DNA from: Erigeron canadensis
Lineage: Eukaryota > Streptophyta > Magnoliopsida > Asterales > Asteraceae
Direction: 5' to 3'
DNA length: 64,000 nt
NCBI RefSeq assembly: GCF_010389155.1
Contig: NC_057761.1
Coordinates: forward strand, 43,572,213 to 43,636,212
The stretch's first letter is position 1, and each line of letters begins with the position of its first letter. This document shows, piece after piece, positions 11,699-23,813 of this stretch. Made by a program: the position numbers and the translations under genes. A model generated the notes under the pieces. That model was not told the origin of the DNA, ran no database searches, and saw only the letters and a list, made by a program, of their open reading frames with translations.

Positions 11699-14141
11699 TA
11701 AAATTTAGACATAGTTAATAGTTTTTGCAAAGCTATTAATTTTAAAAAAGTTAATGATCACTTATTTAGTTGTTGGTCATCAATATTTAGCATGCTAATC
11801 AACTTTATTTTGTTAGACATAAAACTAATATCTGGTTTATACTTCGTTAGTTGCAAATATTTTGTTTAGCTTCCTATAATGAAATTTGTTGTGCGAAAAC
11901 TCGAAAGAATGACCCGCAATTTGCCTACAAATAATAAAGATTGATTGAAGGCCATGTGGATTGAATCTGCCTAGCTACAAATAATAAAGATATACGTGAC
12001 AACTTAAAGCCGGCTGAACCAAGCTATAGTTAAAAAACTTTCTGAATAATTAGAGTGTCATATGATGAGAAAAGTCATAATATTTCAGTAACTTAATTTT
12101 TAGAATAAAATGATTTAGGGAGAGTACGTTGCATCAAGAAAACACCTTGGGAGAATAACAACCCGTTTCCTTTTAAGCTATTCTTTTTCGTTTTTAGTTT
12201 TACCCATCTAGCCCTTTTCCGGTAAAAGCCTGAATCTACTTATTCATAAGCAAATCGGTTAAAACTGCCACCACTATCCTTTGTCAATGCTATGATTCTA
12301 AATATATCAGGAATTTATGAAGTATGTTTACCTATAGGTTATTAATTAATGGGGAAGAGAAGGTTTAGAACTGGAAAGACCACTTTGCAAGTTTGATGGA
12401 GCAAGCACATCAACGACCCCTCTATGGCTCTTCTAATCCAAGTTCACAAGTAATGGACAATGTAGTTTCATATATGGACAGATAATGTTCATCTTTATAC
12501 AAGTGATTTTAAAGTTTATACGGATTTCTAGATCTTTTTTTGTGTGGCTATTGTATCATTGAGTAACACATACCTTTACCACCCGCAACTAATGTTATTT
12601 AATGGGCTGAGCCGGCAAGGTAACTCATGTCTCGTAGATTTCTTTCCACCTCTCCTGCATCTGCTCTTATAACTATGTTTTTTAAACACACCCGTTGTTA
12701 AAGCTTTATGACTAAGATCAGTGTAATCAGGCGAAAATGGTTTTGGCTTGTACGTTTACTCGCAGGATTAGCATAATGTACTCGAGAAGAAAGAACGTAA
12801 ATAGTTCTTTTATTGGGTTCAGTCAACAATTATTCTTTTGATGTTATTTGCAGGTTGATTCTTTTTGTGTTATATGATAGTGGCCCTATGTTTTACCTGC
12901 ATGAGTGTTCATAAAGCAACGACTCTATTTATTTGTTCTTACTGTGATGGAAGGTTTTATTAGCAGTTTTTCCAGATGGGTGCATATAGCGAAACATAGG
13001 TTTATTGTTTGTTGAATTTTGGATCTTTAAACGTTAAGGAACTTTTATGTGTTATATTTGGATTGCATAAGATATTGTTGAGTTGTGCAATGTTTGAGAT
13101 TAGTCCAGGATGGGTTGTATTGTTTTTTAAAAGTTAGCACTTAAAAGGAAGCTCAATTTGTTGCGTATAGATACATAGTGTTTGGGTTAGCTTATTTTTT
13201 TTTTTCCCTTTTAACAAAACAATGTTGAGAACCTAACAAGTTACCTTCCATATGCTTTCTTAGATTTTGCCTTTAAAGTTCTTAAAAAACCAATAAGCAT
13301 GAGCTTACTTGACTTAGCTTACCAACTATATATTAAACAAATGTGATTATTATATTAGATAAGTTTAAAGAGAGATAAACATTGACGCTTATAAAGTTTT
13401 TTGGTTTGACAAAAGTCCTTAGTAAATATGTATTAGGAGTATTATTATTATTATTTTTTAATAATACCAATGTTGAAAACTCTAAGTTAGCTTTATTAAA
13501 TTTGGATTTTTAAGCTCTCAAAAAACCAATAAGCAAAAGCTTACTCAGGTTTAAGCTTATTGCCTTTTAGCTTTTACAAAACTCAACAAGCTATTAGAAA
13601 AAATCTGAGAAGCAAAAGCAGGGCGGCTTTTAGTAAAGATCATATTATGTTTGACCACAATCCACAAGTTATACAAGAAGCAAACGTCAAACACATATCT
13701 GAGAAAATATTTGAGAAACAAAAGCAAGGCAGCTTTGAGTAGAAATCATATATCTTTGAACTGCAAGCATATCAACACGGTGCTCATGCTAACGTTTAGA
13801 CGATAAGGGACAAACCTTTAACCGGACGCATCTAAACTGTTAGTTTCTGTAACTTTTGTACAGCACACAGTGTTTCAATCAGCACAGCAGGAATAAGTGA
13901 CCCAGAAAATGAAACTTGGAATTTCCAAAGATAATATTCATTACACAAAGACATTGTACACTACAGTTACAGTTACAAAGACATTGTACACTAAAGTTAC
14001 AGAAATCAATCCTACGCCATAAACCAACTTTCATGTGAAACACAAAGACGTTGTACACTACAGCTACAGCTTGAACTATCCCTCTAAAATTTCAGAACGC
14101 ACAGAAAACTTCAAAACGAGAGGAACACTAGCAATTTCCAC
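11699..14141. other. Intergenic, then 3' flank of the TIR1-like gene
   Basis: No coding region supported. 13230-13330 and 13500-13560 share an AAAAAACCAATAAGCA-type motif, possibly transposon debris. 13936-14070 holds three imperfect copies of an ACAAAGACATTGTACACTA unit, which would lie in or just past the 3' UTR of the minus-strand gene that ends at 14142. Confidence 0.45.
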
Positions 14142-16667
14142 TTACTTGTCCCCTGGAGCACATTTCTTGTACATGTACACTGAGGAAGCTTTCTTTAACA
14201 GTGTCTCCAGCACCTGCACCTTAACTTCATGCCATTCCTTCCAGCATTTTCCCACCTCTATACACCCCTCCGTTGATTTCAGCCAAACAGACTTTAACTC
14301 TCGCTTCTTCAAAACGTTTTTCGGTAGAGAAATAAACCTACAGTTCTCTACCACTAGTTTCTCTAGCCGTGGGAATGATCTAGCCAAAGTGCTTAGATCT
14401 GGGGTCTTACCAACAGCTGCTACCTTTACATTGAGGCTTTCCAGGTTCTCTCCAGTTATCAAAGTGAACGGATCAGCAGACACGTTTGGAGCTCTCAACT
14501 TTTTGAGCTTTGGGCAAAGTTTTAGTAACTCGGCGAAGCCTTCATCCAAAACATCATATTTCATCCCAATGATGAAATCCGCATCCTCTGCATACAGCTT
14601 CAAACACTCTATATTCCTCTTAAGCTCAGCAAAATCAACAAGGCTCTTGCATGTCACAGCTCCCTCCACCACACATATCGACAAAGATTGCAATGAGGGG
14701 TAGCCATTGGCTATGTGCTTTAAACCCTCATCAGTAATGTTGCTTTTACCTTCAGAATCCACAAATTTTACTTTTGATAAACTCTTGCAATGCTTACCAA
14801 TATATTCCACAGCAAAATCATCTAGATCATCGGACGAAGCCTGAGCAAAAGAGAAAACAGGATAAAGATTAGCCGAAATTTCTTATAATCAGATACTTCA
14901 AAACCAGATTAATAAAATAAATACTCAAAAAGAATGACTACCTGAAGGATTCTAATGTTCATGCAACTTGTTATCATCCTCACAAGATCCTTCCGATCAA
15001 CTACTAAACCCCGAAGGTTGAGGCTGATGATTTGGGCAGCAACAGGTAAAAAAGTGTCAATATAAAAGCCAGGAACTGGAAGCGACGAATTCTCAGCACT
15101 TGCTAATGAGAGGGACTCTAATTTCCTTGACTTGATGAGTTGGTGTGAAACCTGATCACAGGTTCCAGTGGAAAGGTTCTTACCCTCGACGTTGACAACA
15201 CCACCTAGGTGTTCCAATCCTGTTGCAGATTTGATGAGTTTCAATAGATTTTCAGGATCACCAGTACAATTATTTCCTACATTTTTACCCGATACTTCTA
15301 TGGAAACCATATTCTCTTTATGAAGGGAGGCAAGGAATTCACTTTTGGAATTGGAATCCAGGAAGGTGCACGACCGTGCAATTAAATGAGTGAGGTTCCT
15401 AAAACGAATACAGATTGAAGTTAATGAAAAACCAATATAATAAGTTTAGAAGAATAAAAGAAATTTACTGCTATAGAGGTATACAAAAACACTAACACAT
15501 AACTAAGCATAAAAAAGCACAAAAAACTTAAAGTAAATCAAGGATGACATACTATATATCCTACCACATATATTTTTTACAAACTTCAACTTTTTACTTA
15601 TGTGCATACGGGCTGACATGACAATACACCCTAAAACCTTTGTTTGACCCCAAAACGAACCCAAGACCCGATAGACAAAGTAATAAGGGCAGTTACACAC
15701 CATACTAATAGAAAATTGGTAAGATAGGCAGTTAACAATAATGTATCTAATACCCGATTCTACTGGAGTACGAAACGGACTCTTCGTTAACAGTGACACG
15801 TTTAAATATTAATTAGTCATATGCGTATGATCTAAAACAGCCATAAAAGACCGACCCATATAATGCAACACACCAGGCACCTGTTTGACCCAAGACCCAT
15901 AAAAGACCAACCCGTATAAGCCAACGAAGCAGGCCCCTGTTTGACCAAAAAACACCCATATAAGCCAAAAAAGAAGAAGATTCAATAACGAACCCTGTTT
16001 GACCTAAAAACACCCAAGAATCAAGAAACACCCATATAAGCCAAAAAAGAAGAAGATTCGATAACGAACCCTGTTTGACCTAAAAACACCCAAGAATCAA
16101 GAAACACACATATAAGCCAAAAAAGAAGATTCGATAACGAACCCTGTTTGACCTAAAAACACCCAAGAATCAAGAAACACCCATATAAGCCAAAAAAGAA
16201 GATTCGATAACGAACCTGCAACCTGCTGCAACGGCTTCAAGCCCGGTGAAACTGAAACCTGAACACGATCTCAAGGTCAGCTCCTTGAGATTCGGGTAGT
16301 CGGTGGAAAACTTCTTCAAATGTCGATCTTTGATTGAAAACCCATGCAAAAAGAGACGCTCCAAGATCTGGTGTTCCTTTAACACGTTATTCCAAGGCCC
16401 GAAACTGGCGAGGGGATCATCATCTCTTTGTTTCTTGATGGGATTCACCAACATGATTGAATTAACATGAGGGAACCTTTCTATAACTCGGTTTGGATCG
16501 ATAGCCCACACATTGGACACTAACACTTCTCGCCGGTTGTTGCAATCGCAAAGAAACCATTCTTTATTTAGTAAGGAGAGGGTATTGAGTAGGCGGTTGG
16601 AAAGGGATGCGTTTGTGATGAGGGGCAACATGGGCGGTGGGATTTTGGGTTTTTTTTCTTCTGCCAT
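14142..16667 (-). CDS. TIR1/AFB-like LRR F-box family protein, divergent (3 exons)
   Basis: Exons 16667-16216, 15398-14942 and 14840-14142 join with GT-AG borders into 535 residues (MAEEKKPK... to CAPGDK). The family (auxin receptors TIR1/AFB, SCF subunits, nuclear, about 570-600 aa) is recognised from the LRR order: VIERFPHVNSI; LKELTLRSCSGFSFTGLEAV; exon 3 YIGKHCKSLSKV and LKSVWLKSTEG; and the C-terminal SSVYMYKKCAPG in place of the usual YRT-GPR ending. Residues ~10-52 align without gaps to the F-box region but keep few of its conserved positions. The segment equivalent to TIR1 TRFRLCIIEP reads QSLSICVVEG, so the Arg that holds the auxin carboxylate (R403 in TIR1, numbering from memory) is Ser here. 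Start: the Met of MAEEKK; the open frame runs further upstream but there it is leader-like sequence. Likely not a canonical auxin receptor. Whether it is expressed is unknown. Confidence 0.82.
15979..16215 (-). repeat. 73-76-bp tandem repeat in intron 1 of the TIR1-like gene, abutting the splice donor
   Basis: Units begin (plus strand) at 15979, 16055, 16128 and 16201 with GATTCGATAACGAACC or one variant. On the coding strand each unit carries GGTTCGTTATCGAATC, the same bases that form the real donor after exon 1. Looser copies continue to about 15840. The repeats therefore present several donor-like sites in series. Confidence 0.85.
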
Positions 16668-17599
16668 GGCAGTTTTCAAGAAAAGAATGAAAGTGATTAA
16701 GAAAATTGGGATTTGATTAAAAGATTGAAAGAAAAGAATGAATGAATGCAGAGGTGTAATATGAATGATTGTGTTAGAAGGAGAAGAAAAGGAATTCAGG
16801 GTTATATATGTATGTTTGTATGTATATAATTGCTTGCGTTGCAAGGAGAATATATATAGGGGAGTTGATTGAATGAAAAGAAAGAATTCAGAGGTAGAGG
16901 TATATATGTATGTATGTTAGGAAAAGGAGTGGGAAAGTTAAGTTTGGGGATTTTGAAATATATTTGTATTACTCGGTAAAAATAAAAATAAAAAAGTTAA
17001 TAAATTTTTAACATGATCATCATATCATATATGATATAAATATATTATAAGTAAACCCAAACCGTATTCCAAATGATAATATTTACGAGAGTACAGTATT
17101 AATGTAACAAAAACATTCATGTTGCAATAATCCATGTATTTACATAAAAGTAACATCCAAAATTTAACAAAAAAAATATAAATAAATACTGCTAAATATG
17201 AAAAAAAGAAAACCTTAGGCCTTCTTCTTTCTTCTTCTCCTTCTTCTTCTGCTGCTGATAGATAGACGGACAGACAGACATAATAACAGGTCGATTTCTT
17301 TTGGACTTTTGAAAAGTTGATTCCTTTTGGATCGTTCCCCTCTAAGCTCATCTGCATCTTCTCTTCGCGGCTGCTTTCTTACTAGGTTTCTCATTACTGT
17401 CTTGTTTGGGGGCGGAGAACATTACCTATTTTCTATCTGTCTCTATTTATTATTTCATTCATTCGCCCTTCTACTTGTTGGGCTTTGACTTGGGCTCCCT
17501 CCTAGCATCATGATCCATCTACGGGCTTTGTTTCGGGTCGGGTTGGGGACTTTGGTAACTTTTTTTTCCTCTTTTTTTTTTTTTACCCAGCCTCATGAA
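16668..17599 (-). promoter_or_regulatory. Upstream region of the TIR1-like gene; unassigned short frames beyond
   Basis: TATA-like CATATATAACCC (minus strand) lies near 16800-16812, about 135-145 bp upstream of the ATG, with a CT-rich leader between. A second similar block sits near 16850-16915. Further out, 17220-17560 is a GC-richer, purine/pyrimidine-biased patch with small minus-strand frames (for example MFSAPKQDSNEKPSKK from 17422, 24 codons). I do not recognise these and do not call a gene. Confidence 0.35.
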
Positions 17600-17845
17600 T
17601 AGACATGGGCAAAATAACGGGCCCCAAATAAAACCCGTTCAGATATATCGAGAACTGCAACCGAAAAAAACCGGTTCCTCAAAAACCGATCGGTTTGGGA
17701 CCTGTTCCAGTTTTGGATCAAGAAATGGGTTCGGAACCATTTCTTGATAATAAGTATAAAAAAAACCGAATAGAAATGTTCAAACGTTGATCAAGAACCG
17801 GTTCTGGTTCCTAGTAGAACCGGATTTTGGTTACCTCTACTTTCA
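17600..17845. mobile_element. Degenerate CGGTT-rich element related to 61472-61797
   Basis: Starts TAGACATGGGCAAAATAACG, close to the left end of the hAT-like element at 61472, and contains the same run of AACCGGTTC/GGTTCC motifs. The right end has decayed to GGTTACCTCTA, and no target duplication is visible. Confidence 0.4.
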
Positions 17846-19089
17846 AATATATCGTCTAATAATCTATCAAGAATATTAGTTCCTTGTTATTTTTTTATTT
17901 ATTTATTTCTTAAAAAATTATAATTCTTAAAAAATTTGATAAATATATGTATAAAATTATCATTATCTAAGATGTCAAAATTAACTAACTTTACAACACA
18001 AGTGACAATAATTCTCTCGTCTTTTCTTTTTCACTAATGAACCAATAATCTCATCCTTTTTTTTCCACTAGTTTAGAAAACTTCCTTTTTTATAACTACT
18101 TTAATATAGTAATTGCAACATAAGACTCTGGGTCCTTAAAATATCCACGCCACCACCACCATCAGTTACTTCTTTATGTATATCCATTGTCGTTAACCAT
18201 TTAGCCACAAGTGTAGTTTTGGCTTTTGTTTTCACATGGCTAAGTTTGATTGCAATTTGATTTATGATTCATCCGGCTTTTATGTTTTCATTTTTATCTT
18301 CTTTATGAATTTTATTATTCAATGACCTTTTATATTGTTTTTTATCAATGTGTGTACGGTTATTTCATCAAGACGACCTCTTTTCTCAAATATATTTTTT
18401 TCCTAAAAACCGGGTTACTCATTGTTCATCTACTTTATTATTACTATGAGGTGATACTTTCTTATCAATGTATGTAGGGGTATTTTAAATGTAAACGATG
18501 GTTCTACACGCATAAAAGCATTCACTAATTAAAATGACAAACTGAAATTTTGATTTTCAAGTGATACTTGCATATATTGGTCTAGGAGAAAAAGAGAGAA
18601 CATATCTTGATGCTTCTCTGTTTGGATTTCTTTGGATAATCATGATGTTTTATATCATTTACAGGTTAATCAAAGGAACAATGAAAGATAAGATAATCTC
18701 ATAATGACATAGTTTAATAGAATTCGGAAGTTAACTCATTTTGATTGCGTATGGAAGACCTAATAAGATCTATATATGCTTGGACAAGTCTTCGTAAGCC
18801 TCCTGCTACCATTGTTATGTGGTCATGTATCTTTATTAGATAACAAACCTTTTGCTAGGGAAACGAGGGCAAAAAGTGTATAATCTAATAAAGTGAAATA
18901 ATACTCTATCCGGGTCCTGATTAGTCTTGCCAATCAATAAAATGGAACAAGGTCTAGATAGCACGTACTACTCTTGCTTTGTGAAACTTGATACCATACA
19001 TATTCTATTAATCATCTTCCATATAAAAATATTACTTTGAATAACAATATCATCATTTTCAGTTTTTTATTTTTTATCTATAACTACTA
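17846..19089. other. Intergenic repeats debris
   Basis: No gene. 18030-18110 recurs as a direct repeat at 20990-21065 (AACCAATAATC...CCACTAGTTTAGAAAACTTC). 18895-18995 is the inverse of 8890-8990. Both point to dispersed repeat families that I cannot delimit. Confidence 0.45.
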
Positions 19090-19901
19090 TCTTTAAATAT
19101 ATCAAAAAGAGAAACTTTAATTCCAAATAGAGAAATTTGGACCATTAGATAAAGTTTAACTTTTAATTATAGCCATGAGATCAAAACGATGATATCATAT
19201 ACCTTTTTTAATCTTTTTTATGTAACTTTAATTTAATAAATTAAATAATTAGTATTTCCTTATATAAATTTGTAGACATTAATAATAAATGTTATTTATA
19301 ATATAATTATGGAAACTAATACTTTTTAAATTTTATATCATTTTCAATCTTTAAAATCAATTTTTGACTTTTTTTTTAAATATAATTTTCATTTTAATTG
19401 GTGCGATATACAATTGACATAACTTTTCAATAATTACTCAACGATTTTTGAGTTAATGTGAAACTGAAATAAAAACACCAAAAAAGAAATCTATAATAAG
19501 ATATCACAATTATATATGTATCAAAAAAATAGTTGTATGAAATCATAAAGATATTATGCATAACTTTAAGTTAGATTAGCACATCATGTGATGTATAGAT
19601 AGATAGTTAAATTGGTTAGGAAATTTTGTAAATAACTAGATTATTCAAGCAAAATATTAAAGCACAAGTACAATGACAATAGAGACATATTCGGATGCAT
19701 GAAAAACATTCAATCAAACAGACCTCTAATAGATGAAGAATCCATTTTCAACTGTCCGGTCACCGTTAACCGGAATCTCAACGACCATTAATCTAACTTT
19801 ACGTTTTTTTAGTGGTTCAATTTCTTACCCAGTTCAATTTGTCATTAATTATAATATATATATATATATATTCCCGCGTATTACGCAGGGTTATAATTTA
19901 G
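19090..19901 (+). mobile_element. Non-autonomous Helitron (copy B)
   Basis: Direct-orientation relative of 4327-5388. Starts TCTTTAAATATATC after an A. Ends with a hairpin-like CCCGCGTATTACGCAGGG, then a terminus degraded from CTAG to TTAG before T. Blocks such as TTTGTAGACATTAATAAT and AGCACAAGTACAATGACAAT are shared with copy A. No coding. Confidence 0.6.
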
Positions 19902-19908
19902 TTAGTTA

Positions 19909-20253
19909 CTAGATTTTAGACCCGTGTCCAACACTGGACACGAGACTTACGACATTATTAATAGTAAGATATTAATAGATGTAACTCATAAAAAGGCTTA
20001 TAAGTTCTAAGTTGAAGATTTAAAGTGTTAATTCAAATGTCAAGAATGTTAAGCTAATAGAAAAAAAAAACTAATGTAATAAAAGAATATTGAAAGCATA
20101 TACCATCCTTCATCAATTCAAAGACTTCTTTATAGACGCAATTTATTGTATTAACACTTTAAAGCTTCTTCTCAACTTAACTCGGGACACTGCAATGTAA
20201 AATTGTTCGTGTGTGAAAACTGAGCGTTTTGGTTGGAAACCAATTTTAATATC
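19909..20253 (-). mobile_element. 3' part of a formerly autonomous Helitron (minus orientation)
   Basis: Read on the minus strand, the 3' end is a hairpin CGTGTCC-AGTGTT-GGACACG followed by GGTCTAAAAT and CTAG, with T as the next base. This is canonical Helitron form and points at the 3' end of copy B only seven bases away. The 20143-20253 helicase fragment lies in the matching orientation. The 5' end could not be found; the element may reach towards 21 kb. Confidence 0.65.
20143..20253 (-). pseudogene. Helitron RepHel helicase C-terminal fragment
   Basis: Minus-strand frame reads DIKIGFQPKRSVFTHEQF then YIAVSRVKLRRSFKVLIQ and a stop. The block H-x-QFYIAVSRVK is the last conserved helicase motif of the PIF1/RecD-like domain in plant Helitron replicases (usual form GQLYVAVSRVKSR). 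After the stop, another frame gives NCVYKEVFELMK, like the VYKEVF tail of such proteins, so a frameshift separates them. Upstream helicase motifs and the Rep domain are absent, so it is inactive. Confidence 0.72.
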
Positions 20254-22553
20254 ATTGTAAAAATAATTATTTTAGTTATTTGTTTTTTATTAAGTAAATA
20301 AAATATGTTAAACACTAAATAATGACATCGGCGAGAGTCAATTTCATGAAATCGAATGATATAATTAGTTAATAAGTTATTAGTTCAACTGTCTTTTAAT
20401 GTATATATATATATATATATTAAAATTAAAATCGTACAATTACTATCAAAGTTTTAATATATTTACGTTAAATATAATTCATTTTTAATTAATAAGTTAT
20501 ATATGATAGAACATATTATTGGATATATCTTAGGTATTATTTTATTGGATAAATATTAGCTATTATTCCATCGGATATATATTAGTTATTATTATTTATT
20601 TAATATATTAAAATTATTGGGTAAAAAGTGTAAATTTGTGATGGAAAACAAAAAAATGTAAATTAAAGTCAAAATTGAAAACAAAAGTCAACAATAAAAA
20701 TTTGAGAGTTGTGATTGGTCGATAAATTATTAGAACAATTATGTTTTAGTATAATAAAAAGAAAGATGCTATTATGAAAACTCAATTAATATGTTATCTT
20801 GCAAATAATGTAGATTAAGGATATGTATAATGTTAATGTATGTAGCAAAATATGATTTTTAAATATATTATAGAAGGTAACTAAAGGTAAAATTCAATTT
20901 ATATAAACCTGTCCATCCTTGAATACTTCCCTCTTTAAAATTCAATTATAGAAGGTAACTAAAGGTAAAATTCAATTTATACAATTTTTCACTGATGAAC
21001 CAATAATCCCACTTTTTTTTTCCACTAGTTTAGAAAACTTCCCTCTTTATAACTACTTTAATAAAATAAACAAATATCGGCCACCACCCAGAAAACTACT
21101 GTTGTCGTCATCTGTCAAAATCACCCCTTTTTACCCCATTGTAAACCAACGATGTTGGATCTTGATGTGGTGGGATGGGATGGTCGGATATTTATGGTTA
21201 ACGATGATGGGGTGATCATACACAATCCGATTTGGGGATTAGGGTTTGTCACCATCAAAAAGTGAAAGATGGAAAAATGATTGTTATTGTCAGTAACACT
21301 TTCGCATAAATCAAGTGAACAAAATAAAGAGGTTCCTACATCAATTTAACACTTTCGTAGATCACTACATGATCGTAGTCGTTGAGCCGATCAAAAATAA
21401 AACTAATTACCTATAACTAGTATGGGCAAGTAGAGTATCGTATCCACATGGAATCAAGGGAAAGTGTTAAACAATTTTACAAAGTTAATTGAACTAGGCA
21501 TAAACATAAAACGATTGATTGATGATTTGATAAACACCTAAATTTGATTATAAACTTAACACAATAATTCAATTAAATAAAGGGATCATTCTCATGTTTC
21601 AAATTATGTTTTTAAAAGTATAACCTAACCTATGTTCGTTGGAAACCACATAGACATGATTCGTTATAAGCTTGGATTGAATGAACGTTAAGAACTAAAT
21701 TAATCGGTTGTGATGATTCACGATAACGAAAACCGGGGAATTGACACAACTAGATTTTCTATTCATTAACAAAATTACAAGTTCATAAGAGATTCTTCCA
21801 ATAATAATTGATTAACAAGAATTTGAAATCAAAAGATCAATGGAAATTATTCAAGTCATAAACTAGTAATCATTCAAACAACCCAAACAACATTAGATGT
21901 TAAAAGACTAATGAGAAATTAAACATCTAATCCAACATGAACATAAGAAAAGTTGAATACAATTGTCTTACATAATTGTTCACCTGAGAATGATCAAAAG
22001 AGAATTAGCCTATAATCTTCATCATTGATAGCATCATTGATTCTTCAATTGGGGCTTTCATCTCTATGGAATTGTGATTTGATGATGAAATTGGGGTGTT
22101 GGGAAGGTTAGAAACTGATTCTTATGTGTGAAAATATAAACTGAAAATTGAATTAAATCCATAATTCTCGGATGCACTTTTTGGACTGGCGTAGCCTACT
22201 CCACAACTGGCGTAGCTTATGGTGGCTCAGAAAAGCATTTTTTCAGATTTGACTTCCTTTGACTCGTTCTTGATCCTTTTTGCTCCAAATCGCAACTTAG
22301 GACCTGAAACACTTAACAAACATAAACACGCCCTAATTCTTCTATTAATCTTCACAAAACATATCACTTCCATATCTTAAAGTAATACAAATTAGGCGTT
22401 TATCACTACATTACATAATCGTTCACTCATAGTTGGTTACACTCCGGTGCCTTAATCCCTATTCCTTTTTACGTCCAACGTGGCATTATCGGTTACAAAT
22501 AGGATATCACCCGGTAGGATACATTAAAAAAACAAAAATGGAAGATACTTATC
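20254..22553. other. Intergenic, mixed repeat remains
   Basis: No gene. 20590-20680 resembles the interior of the Helitron at 5826. 20990-21065 repeats 18030-18110. 21360-22410 is a continuous stretch including GTATCGTATCCACATGG and ending ATTAGGCGTTTATCA. It looks to me like non-coding LTR-retrotransposon sequence, but I see no paired LTR, primer-binding site or protein domain. Confidence 0.35.
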
Positions 22554-23003
22554 CAGATAGTCAGTTTAAAAGGTCATTATACTATATAACCATTGAGTCA
22601 CTTTGGTGGCATAATCCCAATTTAAAACTGTCCATCGCTGAATACTTTAATATTAACTAGGTGGTTTGAGCCGCCCAACGGGCAGCGTCTCCACAGTTAC
22701 CCGTTTTCATTTTAAGGGCAATATCATAACCACACTATCATATTAACCTTAATCAAAAGAATTACATTAAAAAAATATCAGATAGCCAGTTTAAAAGGTC
22801 ATTATACTATATAACCATTGAGTCACTCTAGTGGCATAATCCCAATTTAAAACTGTCCATCGCTGAATACTTTAATATTAACTAGGTGGTTTGAGCCTCC
22901 TAACGGCGGCGTCTCCACAGTTATCCGTTTTCGTTTTAAGGGCAATATCATAACCACACTATCATATTAACCTTAATCAAAAGAATTACATTAAAAAAAT
23001 ATT
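22554..23003. repeat. 225-bp tandem duplication
   Basis: Units start at 22554 and 22779 (CAGATAGTCAGTTTAAAAGG and CAGATAGCCAGTTTAAAAGG) and run to about 23003. They differ at only a handful of positions plus a short indel near 22672/22900. The open frame within unit 1 is not conserved in unit 2, so this is not coding. Confidence 0.9.
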
Positions 23004-23813
23004 TAACAAAGCAAATGAAAATAAAAAATTGCAATAAAAAAAACTAAAAAAAACCCGGATAATATATATGTAAAACAAAAATTTTACAAAAAACTGTAAC
23101 AAAAAGTTTTTCAAAAATTGTAAATGGTCAACCCTGCGCTTGACGTGGATATCATTTTTTTATGAAGGAAAATAGGTCAACTATAACATCATGTTTATGC
23201 TTTCTTAAAAACCTCATAAGGGGAAGAAGTGTTTTAGAAAAAAATGTGAAAACCTAAATCAAAGGGTGAAAATTTCAAGGTAAAATATCTTAAAAAGAGT
23301 TTCAAAATCATATAAAGAGTAAAATGTTTAGAAATATAAAAAAAAAAATAGAAAATTTGTAATATTTTAAAAGTATAAATATATATCGTTTGAAAATTTT
23401 AGAAAAAAACAAAAAGAAAAAACAGTTTGTGATGCTGCCATGTTTTGAACCCTTGACATTTTAAATCAAAACATATGTACAAACCATCTCATCTAATAAC
23501 ATCTTTGTTAAAATCATTTGTTTATTAAATATATATTTTATACAAATGAGGTTTTGTATACTATGCTTTAATACTTGTATTTTACTGTTCACATTGTTTT
23601 TCCTTAATAAAGGATATATATAATATAATATAATACTTTGTAGATTTTGATTTGATTAGACTCCTAATTTTATATAAACCTAGCTTCCTTATAGTTGGAC
23701 GTCCCCTACAAAAGCAACACAAGGACATATAATAATAATAATAATAAATATAAAGTCGATCATCATCATATAGATATAGATACATAGAGACAGGCAGGTA
23801 CCAGGTCGATCGA
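23004..23813 (+). promoter_or_regulatory. Upstream region of the F-box gene
   Basis: AT-rich DNA with an ATA/AAT microsatellite (23730-23752). A TATA-like GGATATATATAATA lies near 23611-23624, and there is a GATAGATAC-rich stretch just before the ATG at 23814. The exact transcription start is not evident. Confidence 0.35.

Noticed and set aside
14035..14703. 222-codon plus-strand frame opposite the TIR1-like gene
   Set aside because: Antisense shadow of exon 3; its translation has no domain while the minus strand gives LRR sequence.
15813..16031. 72-codon minus-strand frame in intron 1
   Set aside because: Its peptide repeats (SFLAYMGV, FVIESS) come from the intronic tandem array, not from a gene.
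16668..16844. N-terminal extension of the TIR1-like protein (from the Met at 16844)
   Set aside because: The extension is Ser/Thr/Phe/Ile-rich leader sequence encoding no family feature, and it overlaps the TATA region. The MAEEKK Met fits the family start.
17348..17422. 24-codon frame MFSAPKQDSNEKPSKKAA as a gene start
   Set aside because: Too short, no convincing splice continuation and no recognised family.
21360..22410. LTR retrotransposon call
   Set aside because: Suggestive non-coding motifs but no paired LTRs, primer-binding site, polypurine tract or protein domain, so it is left as an unassigned intergenic repeat.
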